This document shows positions 18,120 through 27,156 of a DNA stretch of 42,913 nucleotides, one piece after another. The stretch is from the NCBI GenBank assembly GCA_013287745.1, contig JABDDF010000014.1, forward strand, positions 1-42,913, written 5' to 3'. The notes beneath the pieces were generated by a model. The model did not search any database. It was given only the letters and a program-made list of their open reading frames with translations, and had not been told where the DNA came from. Within the stretch, counting starts at the first letter, position 1. Each line of letters opens with the position of its first letter. The position numbers were made by a program, and so were the translations under genes. The DNA comes from Gammaproteobacteria bacterium (GTDB taxonomy: Bacteria > Pseudomonadota > Gammaproteobacteria > DSM-16500).

Positions 18120-18248
18120 GCGAATATATAAAATAAATTTGAAATTATGCTATTGTAGCAAGCTTCTAAGTATGTACATTATTAAGGCAAGAAGTTATTC
18201 CAAAAGCATTCATAAACCATAAGAGTAACGCCAGAAGAGGTTCATCCA

Positions 18249-21200
18249 ATGCAAACTCAATTGCTTTATTTATTAAAGACACGCCGCTTTTTCCCTTTGT
18301 TTCTCACCCAATTTTTAAGTGCCTTCAATGACAATGTTTTCAAAAACGCTATCGTCATTCTGATTACTTATCGTCTGGCTGAAACAAGTGGAATCAATGC
18401 ACAAGTCCTCATCACTTTCGCTGCGGGCATTTTTATTTTACCTTTCTTTTTATTTTCCGCCATGGCAGGACAGCTTGCAGACAAATTTGACAAAGCCCGC
18501 CTCATTCGCATTTTAAAATTTGCAGAAATAGGATTGGCGATCACCGCCTGCCTTGGCTTTTACACACAAAGCAGCAGCACACTTCTAAGCGTTTTATTTT
18601 TCATGGGCACACAGGCTGCTTTTTTTGGCCCTCTAAAATATGCCATCCTACCTGATCATTTAAAAGAAGATGAATTGATTGCCGGCAATGGCTTAATCGA
18701 AGCAGGCACTTTTTTATCAATCTTACTAGGTACTTTTTTAGGCGGCGTATTTATTTTAAAATCAGGCGGCATTTTATTTATTTCAGCAATTGTTTTATTA
18801 CTCGCCGTTAGCAGTTTTATTAGCAGTTTATCTATTCCCAAGGCACAGCTTTTCAATCCGCAATTAAAAATAAATTACAATTTTCTTAGCGAAACCTTGC
18901 GCGTCATGCGTTATGCCAAACAACAGGGCCAATTATTTTTAGCTATTCTTGGCATCTCATGGTTTTGGTTAATCGGCTCGATATTTTTATCAGAAATGCC
19001 AGCCTTCACTAAATTCGAATTACATTCAAATGCTCTCGTGGTGACTTATTTCATTGCCTTATTTTCAATCGGTATTGGCATTGGCTCACTTTTATGTAAT
19101 CGCTTATTAAAAGGCAGAGTACACACAACCTATGTTCCCTTGGGTGCCATTGGCATTACTTTTTTCACGATTGATTTATATATCGCGACAGGTCATGCCC
19201 ATCTTCCGCCAATGAATACCTTGCTCACACTCAGTCAATTTCTTTCTTCAAAAAATGGCTGGCATATTAGCCTAGATTTACTCATGACTGCCATTTGCGG
19301 CGGTCTTTACACCGTGCCGCTTTATGCTTTATTACAACAACGCAGTGATCCCGCTCATCGAGCACGAATGATCGCCAGTAATAATATAATGAATGCACTC
19401 TTCATGGTATTGGCATCTATTGTCACTTTATTCATGTTAGAAATATCATTATCAGTCAGCCAAATATTTTTAATTACAGCACTCATGAATGCTGCTGTTG
19501 CCATTTATATTTGCAAGTTACTGCCAGATAAATTAGTCAGAGCCTTTTTTCACTGGCTGGTACAAACTATTTATCGCGTCAATGTAGTTGGTCTAGAAAA
19601 TTATTACAAAGCAGGCAATCGTCTGGTGATTGTTGCTAATCACACTTCCTTTCTTGATCCTCTCCTGCTCGCTATTTATTTACCCGATAAATTAACTTTT
19701 GCCATTGATACTTACACAGCAAAAAAATGGTGGATTCAATTCTTTTTGCGTTTAGTTGATACCTATCCTGTTGATCCTTCTAATCCAATGGCCATTAAAT
19801 CTTTGATCGATTTAGTCAAGCAAGATAAGCGCTGCGTCATCTTTCCTGAAGGCAGACTAACGATGACAGGCGCATTAATGAAAGTACATGAGGGCCCTGG
19901 TTTAATTGCTGATAAGGCACAAGCAAAACTCTTACCGGTGCGCATTGATGGCGCGCAATATTCTCATTTTTCTCGTCTAAAAGGGAAAGTTAATATTCGC
20001 TGGGCACCCAAAATTACCTTAACTATTTTTCCCGCACAAACTCTAGGAACAGCAGAAGAACAAAATGGGCGCGCACGCAGACAGCATATTAGCGGCAAAT
20101 TATATGATTTAATGACTGATGTGATGTTTCAAAGCAGCAATTATTGTCAGACTTTATTTTCTTCCTTGCTTGATGCCAAATCGACTCATGGCGGTGGTCA
20201 TCACATTGCAGAAGATATTGAACGCAATCCCATTACTTATCGCCAATTTATTTTACGCAGTTTTTTACTCGGCAGCATTTTCACAAAAGAAACCAAGCCG
20301 GGAGAAACGGTCGGTATTCTTTTACCTAATATGGTTTCAACAGCGATTAGTTTTTTTGCATTACAAGCCTATTGCCGCATTCCTGCTATGTTAAATTATT
20401 CTGCGGGAGCAAAAAATGTGGTGCTAGCCTGTCAAACCGCTAACATTAAAATTATCTATACCTCGCTTAAGTTTGTCCAAGTCGCCAATCTCACTGATAT
20501 GATTTCTGCCTTAGAAAAAGCGGATATCAAAATTATCTATTTAGAAAATTTACGCAAAGAAATCGGCTTATTTAATAAATTAGGCGGCTTGCTCATGTCA
20601 TTATTTCCACGCATTAGTTATAGCTTGTTAAATTATAGTGAAAGCAAACAAGCTTTATTAAATCCAGATGCAGCAGCCGTTGTTTTATTTACTTCTGGCT
20701 CAGAAGGCACGCCAAAAGGTGTGGTTTTATCGCATAAAAATATTCAAGCCAATTGCAGCCAATTAAATGCCTGCATTGATTTCACTGCCAGCGATAAAAT
20801 TTTAAATGCCCTTCCTATTTTTCATTCATTTGGATTAACCGGCGGGATGTTGCTGCCCATTCTTTCTGGCGTGAAATTTTTTCTCTATCCTTCACCCTTG
20901 CATTATCGCATCGTCCCTGTTGTCGCCTATGAAATCAATGCAACGATTTTGTTTGGTACAGATACCTTTTTAACAGGATATGCAAAACACGCGCACCCCT
21001 ATGATTTTTACAGTGTGCGCTATGTTTTTGCTGGTGCTGAAAAATTGCGTGAAGAAACACGCGCGACTTGGATGCAAAAATTTGGTATTCGTATTTTTGA
21101 AGGCTATGGCACGACTGAAACCTCACCCGTCCTTGCCACTAATACAGCCATGCAAGCAAAACCGGGCAGTGTTGGCCGCTTACTCCCTGGCATTAATTAT

Positions 21201-21722
21201 CGCTTAAAACCGATTGCTGGTATTGATGAAGGCGGTGAATTAGTTGTTTCTGGCCCCAACATCATGAAGGGATATTTATTTGCAGATAATCCTGGCGTAC
21301 TTGTTCCACCGGCAGATGGCTGGTATGAAACAGGTGATATTGTCAGTGTTGATGAAAGTGGTTATGTCACTATTCAAGGTCGTGTAAAACGCTTCGCAAA
21401 AATCGCGGGGGAAATGGTGTCACTGGTGATGGTAGAGCAGCAGGTCAGTTTGTTATGGCCCAATCATCAACATGCCGTCCTTAATCTGCCCGATGCAAAA
21501 AAGGGAGAGCAATTAATTTTAGTAACTACTTATGCGCAAGCTGCACGTGATGCACTTGTTAGTCATGCAAAAACAAATCAATTAGCAGAAATTAGTATCC
21601 CGAAAAAAATTGTGATTCTAAAAGAGTTGCCCTTGTTGGGATCGGGCAAGGTTGATTATGCGGCGATTAGGAGTGAGTTGGTGGGCGAGGGAGAGGTGAC
21701 AGAAGAAACGAATGCGGCGTGA
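18249..21722 (+). CDS. aas: Three-domain Aas: MFS transporter, acyltransferase and acyl-ACP synthetase
   Basis: Fusion of 1157 residues that in related bacteria recycles lysophospholipids: import of lysophospholipid across the inner membrane, re-acylation, and activation of fatty acid on acyl carrier protein. The N-terminal 420 residues form a 12-helix MFS domain similar to LplT (FLSAFNDNVFKNA at the start, GQLADKFDKARLIR as motif A). Residues about 440-640 are a PlsC-type acyltransferase with NHTSFLDPLL near 462 and FPEGRLTMTGALMKVHEGPG. Residues about 680-1150 are an AMP-forming synthetase with FTSGSEGTPKGVVLSHKN near 815, YGTTETSP near 952 and GWYETGDIV. In E. coli lplT and aas are separate neighbours. 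The start follows AAGAGG. The final 30 codons are rich in G-ending codons. An R1 hairpin begins 9 bases after the stop. Confidence 0.92.
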   Translation: MQTQLLYLLKTRRFFPLFLTQFLSAFNDNVFKNAIVILITYRLAETSGINAQVLITFAAGIFILPFFLFSAMAGQLADKFDKARLIRILKFAEIGLAITACLGFYTQSSSTLLSVLFFMGTQAAFFGPLKYAILPDHLKEDELIAGNGLIEAGTFLSILLGTFLGGVFILKSGGILFISAIVLLLAVSSFISSLSIPKAQLFNPQLKINYNFLSETLRVMRYAKQQGQLFLAILGISWFWLIGSIFLSEMPAFTKFELHSNALVVTYFIALFSIGIGIGSLLCNRLLKGRVHTTYVPLGAIGITFFTIDLYIATGHAHLPPMNTLLTLSQFLSSKNGWHISLDLLMTAICGGLYTVPLYALLQQRSDPAHRARMIASNNIMNALFMVLASIVTLFMLEISLSVSQIFLITALMNAAVAIYICKLLPDKLVRAFFHWLVQTIYRVNVVGLENYYKAGNRLVIVANHTSFLDPLLLAIYLPDKLTFAIDTYTAKKWWIQFFLRLVDTYPVDPSNPMAIKSLIDLVKQDKRCVIFPEGRLTMTGALMKVHEGPGLIADKAQAKLLPVRIDGAQYSHFSRLKGKVNIRWAPKITLTIFPAQTLGTAEEQNGRARRQHISGKLYDLMTDVMFQSSNYCQTLFSSLLDAKSTHGGGHHIAEDIERNPITYRQFILRSFLLGSIFTKETKPGETVGILLPNMVSTAISFFALQAYCRIPAMLNYSAGAKNVVLACQTANIKIIYTSLKFVQVANLTDMISALEKADIKIIYLENLRKEIGLFNKLGGLLMSLFPRISYSLLNYSESKQALLNPDAAAVVLFTSGSEGTPKGVVLSHKNIQANCSQLNACIDFTASDKILNALPIFHSFGLTGGMLLPILSGVKFFLYPSPLHYRIVPVVAYEINATILFGTDTFLTGYAKHAHPYDFYSVRYVFAGAEKLREETRATWMQKFGIRIFEGYGTTETSPVLATNTAMQAKPGSVGRLLPGINYRLKPIAGIDEGGELVVSGPNIMKGYLFADNPGVLVPPADGWYETGDIVSVDESGYVTIQGRVKRFAKIAGEMVSLVMVEQQVSLLWPNHQHAVLNLPDAKKGEQLILVTTYAQAARDALVSHAKTNQLAEISIPKKIVILKELPLLGSGKVDYAAIRSELVGEGEVTEETNAA

Positions 21723-21731
21723 TTGATAAAC

Positions 21732-21868
21732 ATTCCCTCACCCCCTGCCCCTCTCCCCTCGCAAAAAGCGCTCCGGAAGAGGGGAGCGTCCTAAGTTATT
21801 TCGAGGGGAAAATTTAGAACTCTCCCCTCTTCCGGAGCGCTTTTTGCGAGGGGAGAGGGGCAGGGAAT
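21732..21868. repeat. R1 hairpin repeat, copy c
   Basis: Inverted repeat between convergent aas and the ABC transporter operon. Arms contain CCCTGCCCCTCTCCCCTCG and AAAAAGCGCTCCGGAAGAGG and their complements, around a loop of about 35 bases. The left arm has five extra bases (CACCC) compared with the right arm. Its right edge lies a few bases from the stop of a signal-peptide-only frame at 21872. Confidence 0.88.
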
Positions 21869-21871
21869 GAT

Positions 21872-21943
21872 TCAACTAGCCATAGCAGCTTGAAAAAGCA
21901 TGCAGCTGAATAAAAACAAACTCGCGCCTAATAATTTTTTCAT
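21872..21943 (-). pseudogene. Orphan signal peptide: 23-residue frame after the ABC ATPase gene
   Basis: A short frame, reading MKKLLGASLFLFSCMLFQ then AAMAS and stop. It has a good ribosome-binding site (AGAGGA about 8 bases before ATG) and starts 21 bases after the ABC ATPase stop codon on the same strand. The peptide is almost exactly a Sec signal peptide ending in an AMA cleavage motif with one residue left over. The stop is directly followed by the R1 element. I think it is the remnant of an exported protein gene, perhaps the substrate-binding protein missing from this transporter, cut off by a deletion or repeat insertion. A functional small peptide cannot be excluded. Confidence 0.5.
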
Positions 21944-21964
21944 ATCTTTTTCCTCTCTAATAAA

Positions 21965-23254
21965 TTAATGCGGATTTTCCAAACTCAACACCCCCGAATT
22001 ATAATCATAAGCAAATAATTCCGCATAGCGTCCCCATTCAATCACGGTACGCAACACTCGCTCTGCCTCACTCTCAGAAAGATAATCTTCCAATAAAGAA
22101 AGATAATTTTCTTCCAAGGCGCGATGTCTGGGGTGACGAATTAATTGATCATAAATATAACGCGCAAGCGGTACATATTTTTTTAAATGAATAGAGAAAA
22201 TTTTCTTACGTTCAAGAATATCAGCTTCGACAAAGGATTTTCCTTCTTCGGTAATGCTAATATCACCCTTGGAAACTTTTGCAAAACGCAGAATTTCCAA
22301 TAACTCTGTTAATGGGAATAAATCATCAATGTTTAATGTCAGGGTATCCGCCAAATCAGGCAAATCCATTTGTCCTTGATGCTCTGGTGAATTAAGTAAT
22401 TCCAATAAACCTGTCATTTCTTCAACGCTCGCATCGGGCAAGCGATAACCCATATCAATCGCTGCCATTTTTTCTTTTGCGGCTTCTTCTTGCAAGGTTG
22501 TCATCAAAGTATAAATACGATCGACTTGATTGCGAAAACGCGGATCCAAATCACTGCGTGGAAAGGGCAGTGTGACTTTCATATCGGCGCGAATAGAGCC
22601 TGGATTACTATTAAAAATAATAATGCGATCAGCCATGGAAATGGCTTCTTCAATGCTATGCGTCACAAAAATAATGCCATTTAATCCTGTTTTCTTTTCC
22701 TGCCATAAATCGAGCAAATCCGTTCGCAAATTATCTGCTGTTAACACATCGAGCGCTGAAAAGGGTTCATCCATAATTAAAACATCTGGATTAACCACCA
22801 AAGCGCGGGCAAAACCCACACGCTGGCGCATCCCGCCTGATAATTCTTTGGGGAATGCCGATTCAAAACCATCTAAGCCGATCATATCGATGGCTTTTAA
22901 GGAGCGCTCACGTCTTTCTTCTCGACCAATGCCCAAAGCTTCCAAACCCAATTCCACATTTTGCAAAACAGTCAGCCAAGGAAGTAAGGCAAAGGTTTGA
23001 AATACCATGGAAATGCCGCGCATGGGTTCAGTGACAACTTTGCCGCGATAATAAACTTCGCCGCCGCTTGCTTGAATTAATCCCGCAATCATGCGTAATA
23101 AAGTTGATTTACCTGAACCGGATTTTCCCAAAATCGCGATAATCTCGCCTTCATATAATTTGAGATCAATGTGTTGCAATACAAGTAATTCTTGCCTATC
23201 ACCCGTCTTAAATGATTTCTGTGCATTGACTACTTCAATAATTGGCTTGAGCAT
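21965..23254 (-). CDS. NitT/TauT-type ABC transporter ATPase with C-terminal AAA-associated domain
   Basis: ATP-binding subunit of an importer of the nitrate/sulfonate/taurine class. It has 429 residues, longer than the usual 260. The ATPase core has GKSGSGKSTLLRMIAG (Walker A), LSGGMRQRVGFARAL (signature), VLIMDEPFSALD (Walker B) and THSIEEAI (switch His). From about residue 285 an extra domain follows (GLLELLNSPEHQGQMDLPDL ... ISITEEGKSFVEAD) that resembles the AAA-associated C-terminal domain found on some such ATPases. The ATG at 23254 has AGGAG upstream and lies 11 bases after the permease stop; the longer frame start is inside the permease gene. The substrate is unknown and no binding protein is encoded nearby. 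Confidence 0.88.
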   Translation of the reverse strand: MLKPIIEVVNAQKSFKTGDRQELLVLQHIDLKLYEGEIIAILGKSGSGKSTLLRMIAGLIQASGGEVYYRGKVVTEPMRGISMVFQTFALLPWLTVLQNVELGLEALGIGREERRERSLKAIDMIGLDGFESAFPKELSGGMRQRVGFARALVVNPDVLIMDEPFSALDVLTADNLRTDLLDLWQEKKTGLNGIIFVTHSIEEAISMADRIIIFNSNPGSIRADMKVTLPFPRSDLDPRFRNQVDRIYTLMTTLQEEAAKEKMAAIDMGYRLPDASVEEMTGLLELLNSPEHQGQMDLPDLADTLTLNIDDLFPLTELLEILRFAKVSKGDISITEEGKSFVEADILERKKIFSIHLKKYVPLARYIYDQLIRHPRHRALEENYLSLLEDYLSESEAERVLRTVIEWGRYAELFAYDYNSGVLSLENPH

Positions 23255-23265
23255 AGAGCCGTCTC

Positions 23266-24993
23266 CTACAAGAATCGATTTTGCGCATAAGTATATAAGG
23301 GACGCCATAAAAGACGATTAATCACTAAAACAAAAATACACATCATGCCAATACCTAATGCGGTGCGAGAAAAATTACCGAGATTAGTATAATGCGTAAT
23401 ATAGGCGCCTAAACCCGTTGCAACTAATTTTTGATTACCCCAGGTTGCAACTTCTGCAACAATGCTTGCATTCCATGCACCCCCTGCTGCTGTAATTGCA
23501 CCGGTAATGTAATAGGGCAAAATAGCAGGCAATAATAAGCGAATCCATCGCAGCCAACCCGCCACACCAAAATTATCGGCTACTTGTAATAAATCATTTG
23601 GCACCATGGAAGCACCAGCAATCACATTAAACAAAATATACCATTGCGCGCCTAGAATCATGAGTGGTGTCAGCCAAATATTGGGATTCAAATGATAGGT
23701 CACAATCAAAATAACAATAAAGGGATAGAAAAGATTGGCAGGAAAGGCGGCTAAAATTTGCGCGATGGGTTGGACAAATTGGGTGACGGCAGGACGCAAG
23801 CCTACCCACACACCAATTGGCACCCAAATCAATGAACAGAGAAAAATCAGCACAAACACGCGAAAAGCCGTGATTAATCCTAGTAAAAAAACATGGGCAA
23901 TTTCAGCTAGAGAAATATTTTCTATGATATATTTGCAGAAAAAAATGGCTGCAGCAATGGCGATCGCTAAGGTGCCCAATAAAAAAATAATTGATATCCA
24001 GCGTTCTAGCGCATGCTTACGAATCACTGCTTGCGAAGAAGAAATTCTCGGTTTAAATAATTTGATATTCACCAATTGATCGAACAAAAGACCCAGATAA
24101 TAACCCAGATTGCGCATGAGACGAGTACGGCGAAATAAATTAATGACCCAAGATTCTGTTGGCTTCTCTGTTGCCAAGGATTCCGGTTTAAATCGTTCTG
24201 CCCAAGCCACCAAGGGTCTAAATAATAATTGATCATAGATTACGATGACAATAAACATGGTCAAGACTGCATCGCCAATCGCGCGCATATTAGCAGCTTC
24301 TGTTGCCACTGCAATGAATGAGCCAATACCAGGTAATAATATTTGCTGATTGGAAACGGTAATGGCTTCAGCAGCAACGACGAAGAACCAACCCGCTGAC
24401 ATGGAGACCATGGCATTCCATAATAATCCTGGCATAGAAAATGGCACTTCAATTCGCCAAAAACATTGCCAGGAAGATAAATGAAACATGCGCGCCGCTT
24501 CCTTGACTTCCGCTGGCACAGATCGCACGGTTTGATAAAAGCCCAAGGCCATATTCCAAGCCTGCGAGGTAAAAATAACAAAGATAGCTGCGCATTCCGG
24601 CCCCAACATGCTGCCAGGAAATAAGCCAATAAAACCCGCAACGGTTACTGATAAAAATCCAAGAATTGGCACGGATTGCAACACATCAATAATGGGAATA
24701 ATAATTTTTTCTGCACGACTATTTTTTGCAGCCCAGGTCGCGAAAGTGAAAGTAAACACTAATGAAAAAAACAAGGCGATCAACATGCGCACGACTGTTC
24801 TTGCGGCATAAAAGGGCAGAAAAGAAGGATCTAAAGAAATAGGAATCATTTCGCCCAATTGATAGGGCGTCGCCATTTGTTTTGCCGTCCACGCTAAAAA
24901 AGTAATGATGGCGAGCACAAAAAACATAGCAGGCACATCCCAATAATTGGGATACCATTTGGCATTGGTGATCGATGTGCGAAAAAATTTCAT
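23266..24993 (-). CDS. Fused double permease of a NitT/TauT-type ABC transporter
   Basis: Inner-membrane permease of 575 residues containing two BPD_transp_1 domains in one chain, each with an EAA-type loop: EAARMFHLSSWQCFWRIEVP near residue 165 and VADNFGVAGWLRWIRLLLP near 470. Hydrophobic helices fill the rest, with a polar linker at about 240-320 (FKPESLATEKPTESW). A fused permease means the ATPase may pair with a single polypeptide. It is the first gene of the permease-ATPase operon. The specific substrate cannot be told; nitrate, sulfonate, bicarbonate and thiamine-precursor importers share this fold. Confidence 0.87.
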   Translation of the reverse strand: MKFFRTSITNAKWYPNYWDVPAMFFVLAIITFLAWTAKQMATPYQLGEMIPISLDPSFLPFYAARTVVRMLIALFFSLVFTFTFATWAAKNSRAEKIIIPIIDVLQSVPILGFLSVTVAGFIGLFPGSMLGPECAAIFVIFTSQAWNMALGFYQTVRSVPAEVKEAARMFHLSSWQCFWRIEVPFSMPGLLWNAMVSMSAGWFFVVAAEAITVSNQQILLPGIGSFIAVATEAANMRAIGDAVLTMFIVIVIYDQLLFRPLVAWAERFKPESLATEKPTESWVINLFRRTRLMRNLGYYLGLLFDQLVNIKLFKPRISSSQAVIRKHALERWISIIFLLGTLAIAIAAAIFFCKYIIENISLAEIAHVFLLGLITAFRVFVLIFLCSLIWVPIGVWVGLRPAVTQFVQPIAQILAAFPANLFYPFIVILIVTYHLNPNIWLTPLMILGAQWYILFNVIAGASMVPNDLLQVADNFGVAGWLRWIRLLLPAILPYYITGAITAAGGAWNASIVAEVATWGNQKLVATGLGAYITHYTNLGNFSRTALGIGMMCIFVLVINRLLWRPLYTYAQNRFL

Positions 24994-25054
24994 AGTGCCT
25001 GCTTAACCTATTTTGCCTAATCGTGCCCGCGCCCGAGCCTACGTGCGGTTTTTT

Positions 25055-25160
25055 GCAGGTGTTCGTCGTTGCGCAGATGCTCGTCGTTACTGAAGCGTTC
25101 GTCGTTGCGAGGAGTGCTTTTTACGACGAACGCCGCAGCAATAACGAACGCCTCCGCAAC
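25055..25160. repeat. R3 inverted-repeat element, copy b
   Basis: Related to the element at 7777-7895: it shares CGTCGTTACTGAAGCG, then GTCGTTGCGAGGAGTG, then TTTTTACGACGAACG in the same order. GTTCGTCGTTGCG-like units occur three times at short spacing. It lies between the pteridine reductase stop and the permease start, both on the minus strand. Confidence 0.8.
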
Positions 25161-25180
25161 CCCACCTAATCTATTACACT

Positions 25181-25936
25181 TTACGTAAACAACATCCGCC
25201 CACCATCAATCCCTAAAACCTGCCCCGTTATATAATCACCATCACGCACAAAAAATAACACTGCCTTGGCAATATCTGCCGGCGTACCTGATCGATGTAA
25301 AGCCGTATGACCGATGATCTTTTGTTTATCTTCTTCTGACAAGGCATTTTCACCTTCCGGCCATAATATGGCACCTGGCGCAATGGCATTCACTCTAATA
25401 GCAGGCCCCAATTCTTTTGCTAATATTTTCGTTGCCATGACCAAACCGCTTTTAGAAATGCAATAAATAGAATAATCATGCAAGGGACGAGTCGCATGAA
25501 TATCAACAATATTAATAATACATCCCTCTGTTTTTGCTAAATAAGGCAGGGCTGCTTGTGCTAGAAAAAAGGGAGCTTTTAAATTACTCGACATTAAATC
25601 ATCCCATTCGTATTCCGTCACCTTGCCTATCACGGTACGATAAAAACGAGAGGCATTATTAATGATGACATCTAAACGCCCCCATGCTGATGCCGCGTGC
25701 TGTATCAATATTTTTTCACTTTCAGCCGCTGACAAATCCGCTCTCAGCACGATGGCTGATTGAGGACGCTCTTGATTCAATTGTTCGCACAAACTCTTGG
25801 CCTCACCTTCTGATGCATGATAATGCAGCACAAGGTTCATTCCTTCTTTATGGAGTTGCAGGGCAATAGAAGCACCTACCCGCCTGGCAGCACCTGTCAC
25901 CAAGGCGACCTTTCCTGTTAATGGTTTCGTTTCCAT
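25181..25936 (-). CDS. Pteridine reductase (PTR1/FolM-like SDR)
   Basis: Short-chain dehydrogenase of 251 residues expected to reduce dihydropterins (or dihydromonapterin/dihydrofolate) with NADPH. The cofactor motif is TGAARRVG (residues 14-21), where Arg in place of the usual Gly-rich residues is typical of pteridine reductases and indicates NADPH. NNAS is at 93-96, Asp145 in NIVDIHATRP takes the place of the usual catalytic Ser, a mark of the PTR1/FolM group, and Tyr158/Lys162 form YCISK. The gene is divergent from a MidA-type methyltransferase and close to a PTPS-family gene, which supports a pterin role. Confidence 0.85.
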   Translation of the reverse strand: METKPLTGKVALVTGAARRVGASIALQLHKEGMNLVLHYHASEGEAKSLCEQLNQERPQSAIVLRADLSAAESEKILIQHAASAWGRLDVIINNASRFYRTVIGKVTEYEWDDLMSSNLKAPFFLAQAALPYLAKTEGCIINIVDIHATRPLHDYSIYCISKSGLVMATKILAKELGPAIRVNAIAPGAILWPEGENALSEEDKQKIIGHTALHRSGTPADIAKAVLFFVRDGDYITGQVLGIDGGRMLFT

Positions 25937-25991
25937 TGCCTATTCCTCATGATAATCGTCATTTAATATGATTAGTGTATTATAGACAGCT

Positions 25992-27143
25992 ATGACACTG
26001 CCCAACAAACAAGAATTAGCACGCAGCCTTGCCTTAAGCCGCTGTCTCCAACAAGAAATCCAACAGCAAAAAGCGATTTCCTTTGCGCGCTTCATGGAAT
26101 TAGCCTTATATCACCCTGATTTTGGCTATTATTTTGCCGATACCATTGATATTGGCAGACAAGGCGATTTTATTACTGCACCTGAAATTTCCCCTTTATT
26201 TGCACAATGTATCGCTAAACAAGTTTCGCAAATTAAAACTGAACTGCAAGAAGGCAGCGTGCTTGAGTTAGGTGCAGGCACTGGCCGGCTCGCAAGCGAT
26301 CTTCTGCTTGAATTAGACAAATTGAAAAGTTTGCCCCACCATTATTATATTTATGAAATCAGTCCTGCCTTACGCCGGAAACAACAGGAATTATTAAAAA
26401 ATACCGTGCCAGCTTATTTTTCTCGTATTATCTGGCTTGATTCATTACCCGCGAATTTTACCGGCATTATTCTCGCAAATGAAGTGTTAGATGCACTGCC
26501 AGCCCATCGCTTTGTCATTGAGGATAGGAAAATCTGGGAGCAGTCCGTCATCGGCAATGATGGCGTATTTAATTGGCAATTAACCGCTCCTCATGCCAAG
26601 CTCCATGAAAAAGTGCAAGCCTTATGTGAGCGTCATCATCTAAGTTCAGGCTATATATCTGAAATTAATTTACATTTACCCCCTTTTATCCAACAACTTG
26701 CGGCCGCACTGGATCAGGGTGTGATTTTGTTGATCGACTATGGCTATGGTCAAGCTGAGTATTATCATCCAGAAAGACAAAGCGGTACGCTCGCTTGTTT
26801 TTATCAACATAGACAAAGCGACCCGTTGATCTTGCCAGGCACGCAAGATATCACCACGCATGTTGATTTCACTGCCGTGATTGAAAATGCGGCTGATTAT
26901 GGCTGTGAATTGGCTGGTTATACCTCTCAAGCTGCCTTTCTTTTGGCTTGCGGTCTCATGGAAATGGCTGGCCGCGCGAGTGTCGAGCTCTCCATTCAAG
27001 ACGAATTTCATTTGCATCAAGCCATTAAAACACTCACACTGCCGACTGAAATGGGCGAGCGAATCAAGGTCATGGCCCTTAGTAAAAATATCGAACAAAC
27101 CCTGCTCGGATTTAGCATGCATGATAGAAGAAGAGACTTATAA
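25992..27143 (+). CDS. MidA-type SAM-dependent methyltransferase
   Basis: Class I methyltransferase of 383 residues of the MidA/NDUFAF7 family (COG1565). The mitochondrial member methylates an Arg of complex I subunit NDUFS2; the bacterial targets are not settled. Family features visible are FARFMELALYHPDFGYYF near the start, DFITAPEISPLFAQC, the SAM motif VLELGAGTGRLASDLL near 95, ANEVLDALPAHRF near 160 and LLIDYGYGQAEYYHPER near 255. It starts 55 bases from the divergent pteridine reductase, and the PTPS-like gene follows after 13 bases, so the two are co-transcribed. Confidence 0.88.
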   Translation: MTLPNKQELARSLALSRCLQQEIQQQKAISFARFMELALYHPDFGYYFADTIDIGRQGDFITAPEISPLFAQCIAKQVSQIKTELQEGSVLELGAGTGRLASDLLLELDKLKSLPHHYYIYEISPALRRKQQELLKNTVPAYFSRIIWLDSLPANFTGIILANEVLDALPAHRFVIEDRKIWEQSVIGNDGVFNWQLTAPHAKLHEKVQALCERHHLSSGYISEINLHLPPFIQQLAAALDQGVILLIDYGYGQAEYYHPERQSGTLACFYQHRQSDPLILPGTQDITTHVDFTAVIENAADYGCELAGYTSQAAFLLACGLMEMAGRASVELSIQDEFHLHQAIKTLTLPTEMGERIKVMALSKNIEQTLLGFSMHDRRRDL

Positions 27144-27156
27144 TGAGGAGGAAAGA

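Noticed and set aside
26881-27156. Upstream extension of the PTPS-like protein
   Set aside because: It overlaps the MidA gene out of frame; the ATG at 27157 has a strong ribosome-binding site and fits the family.
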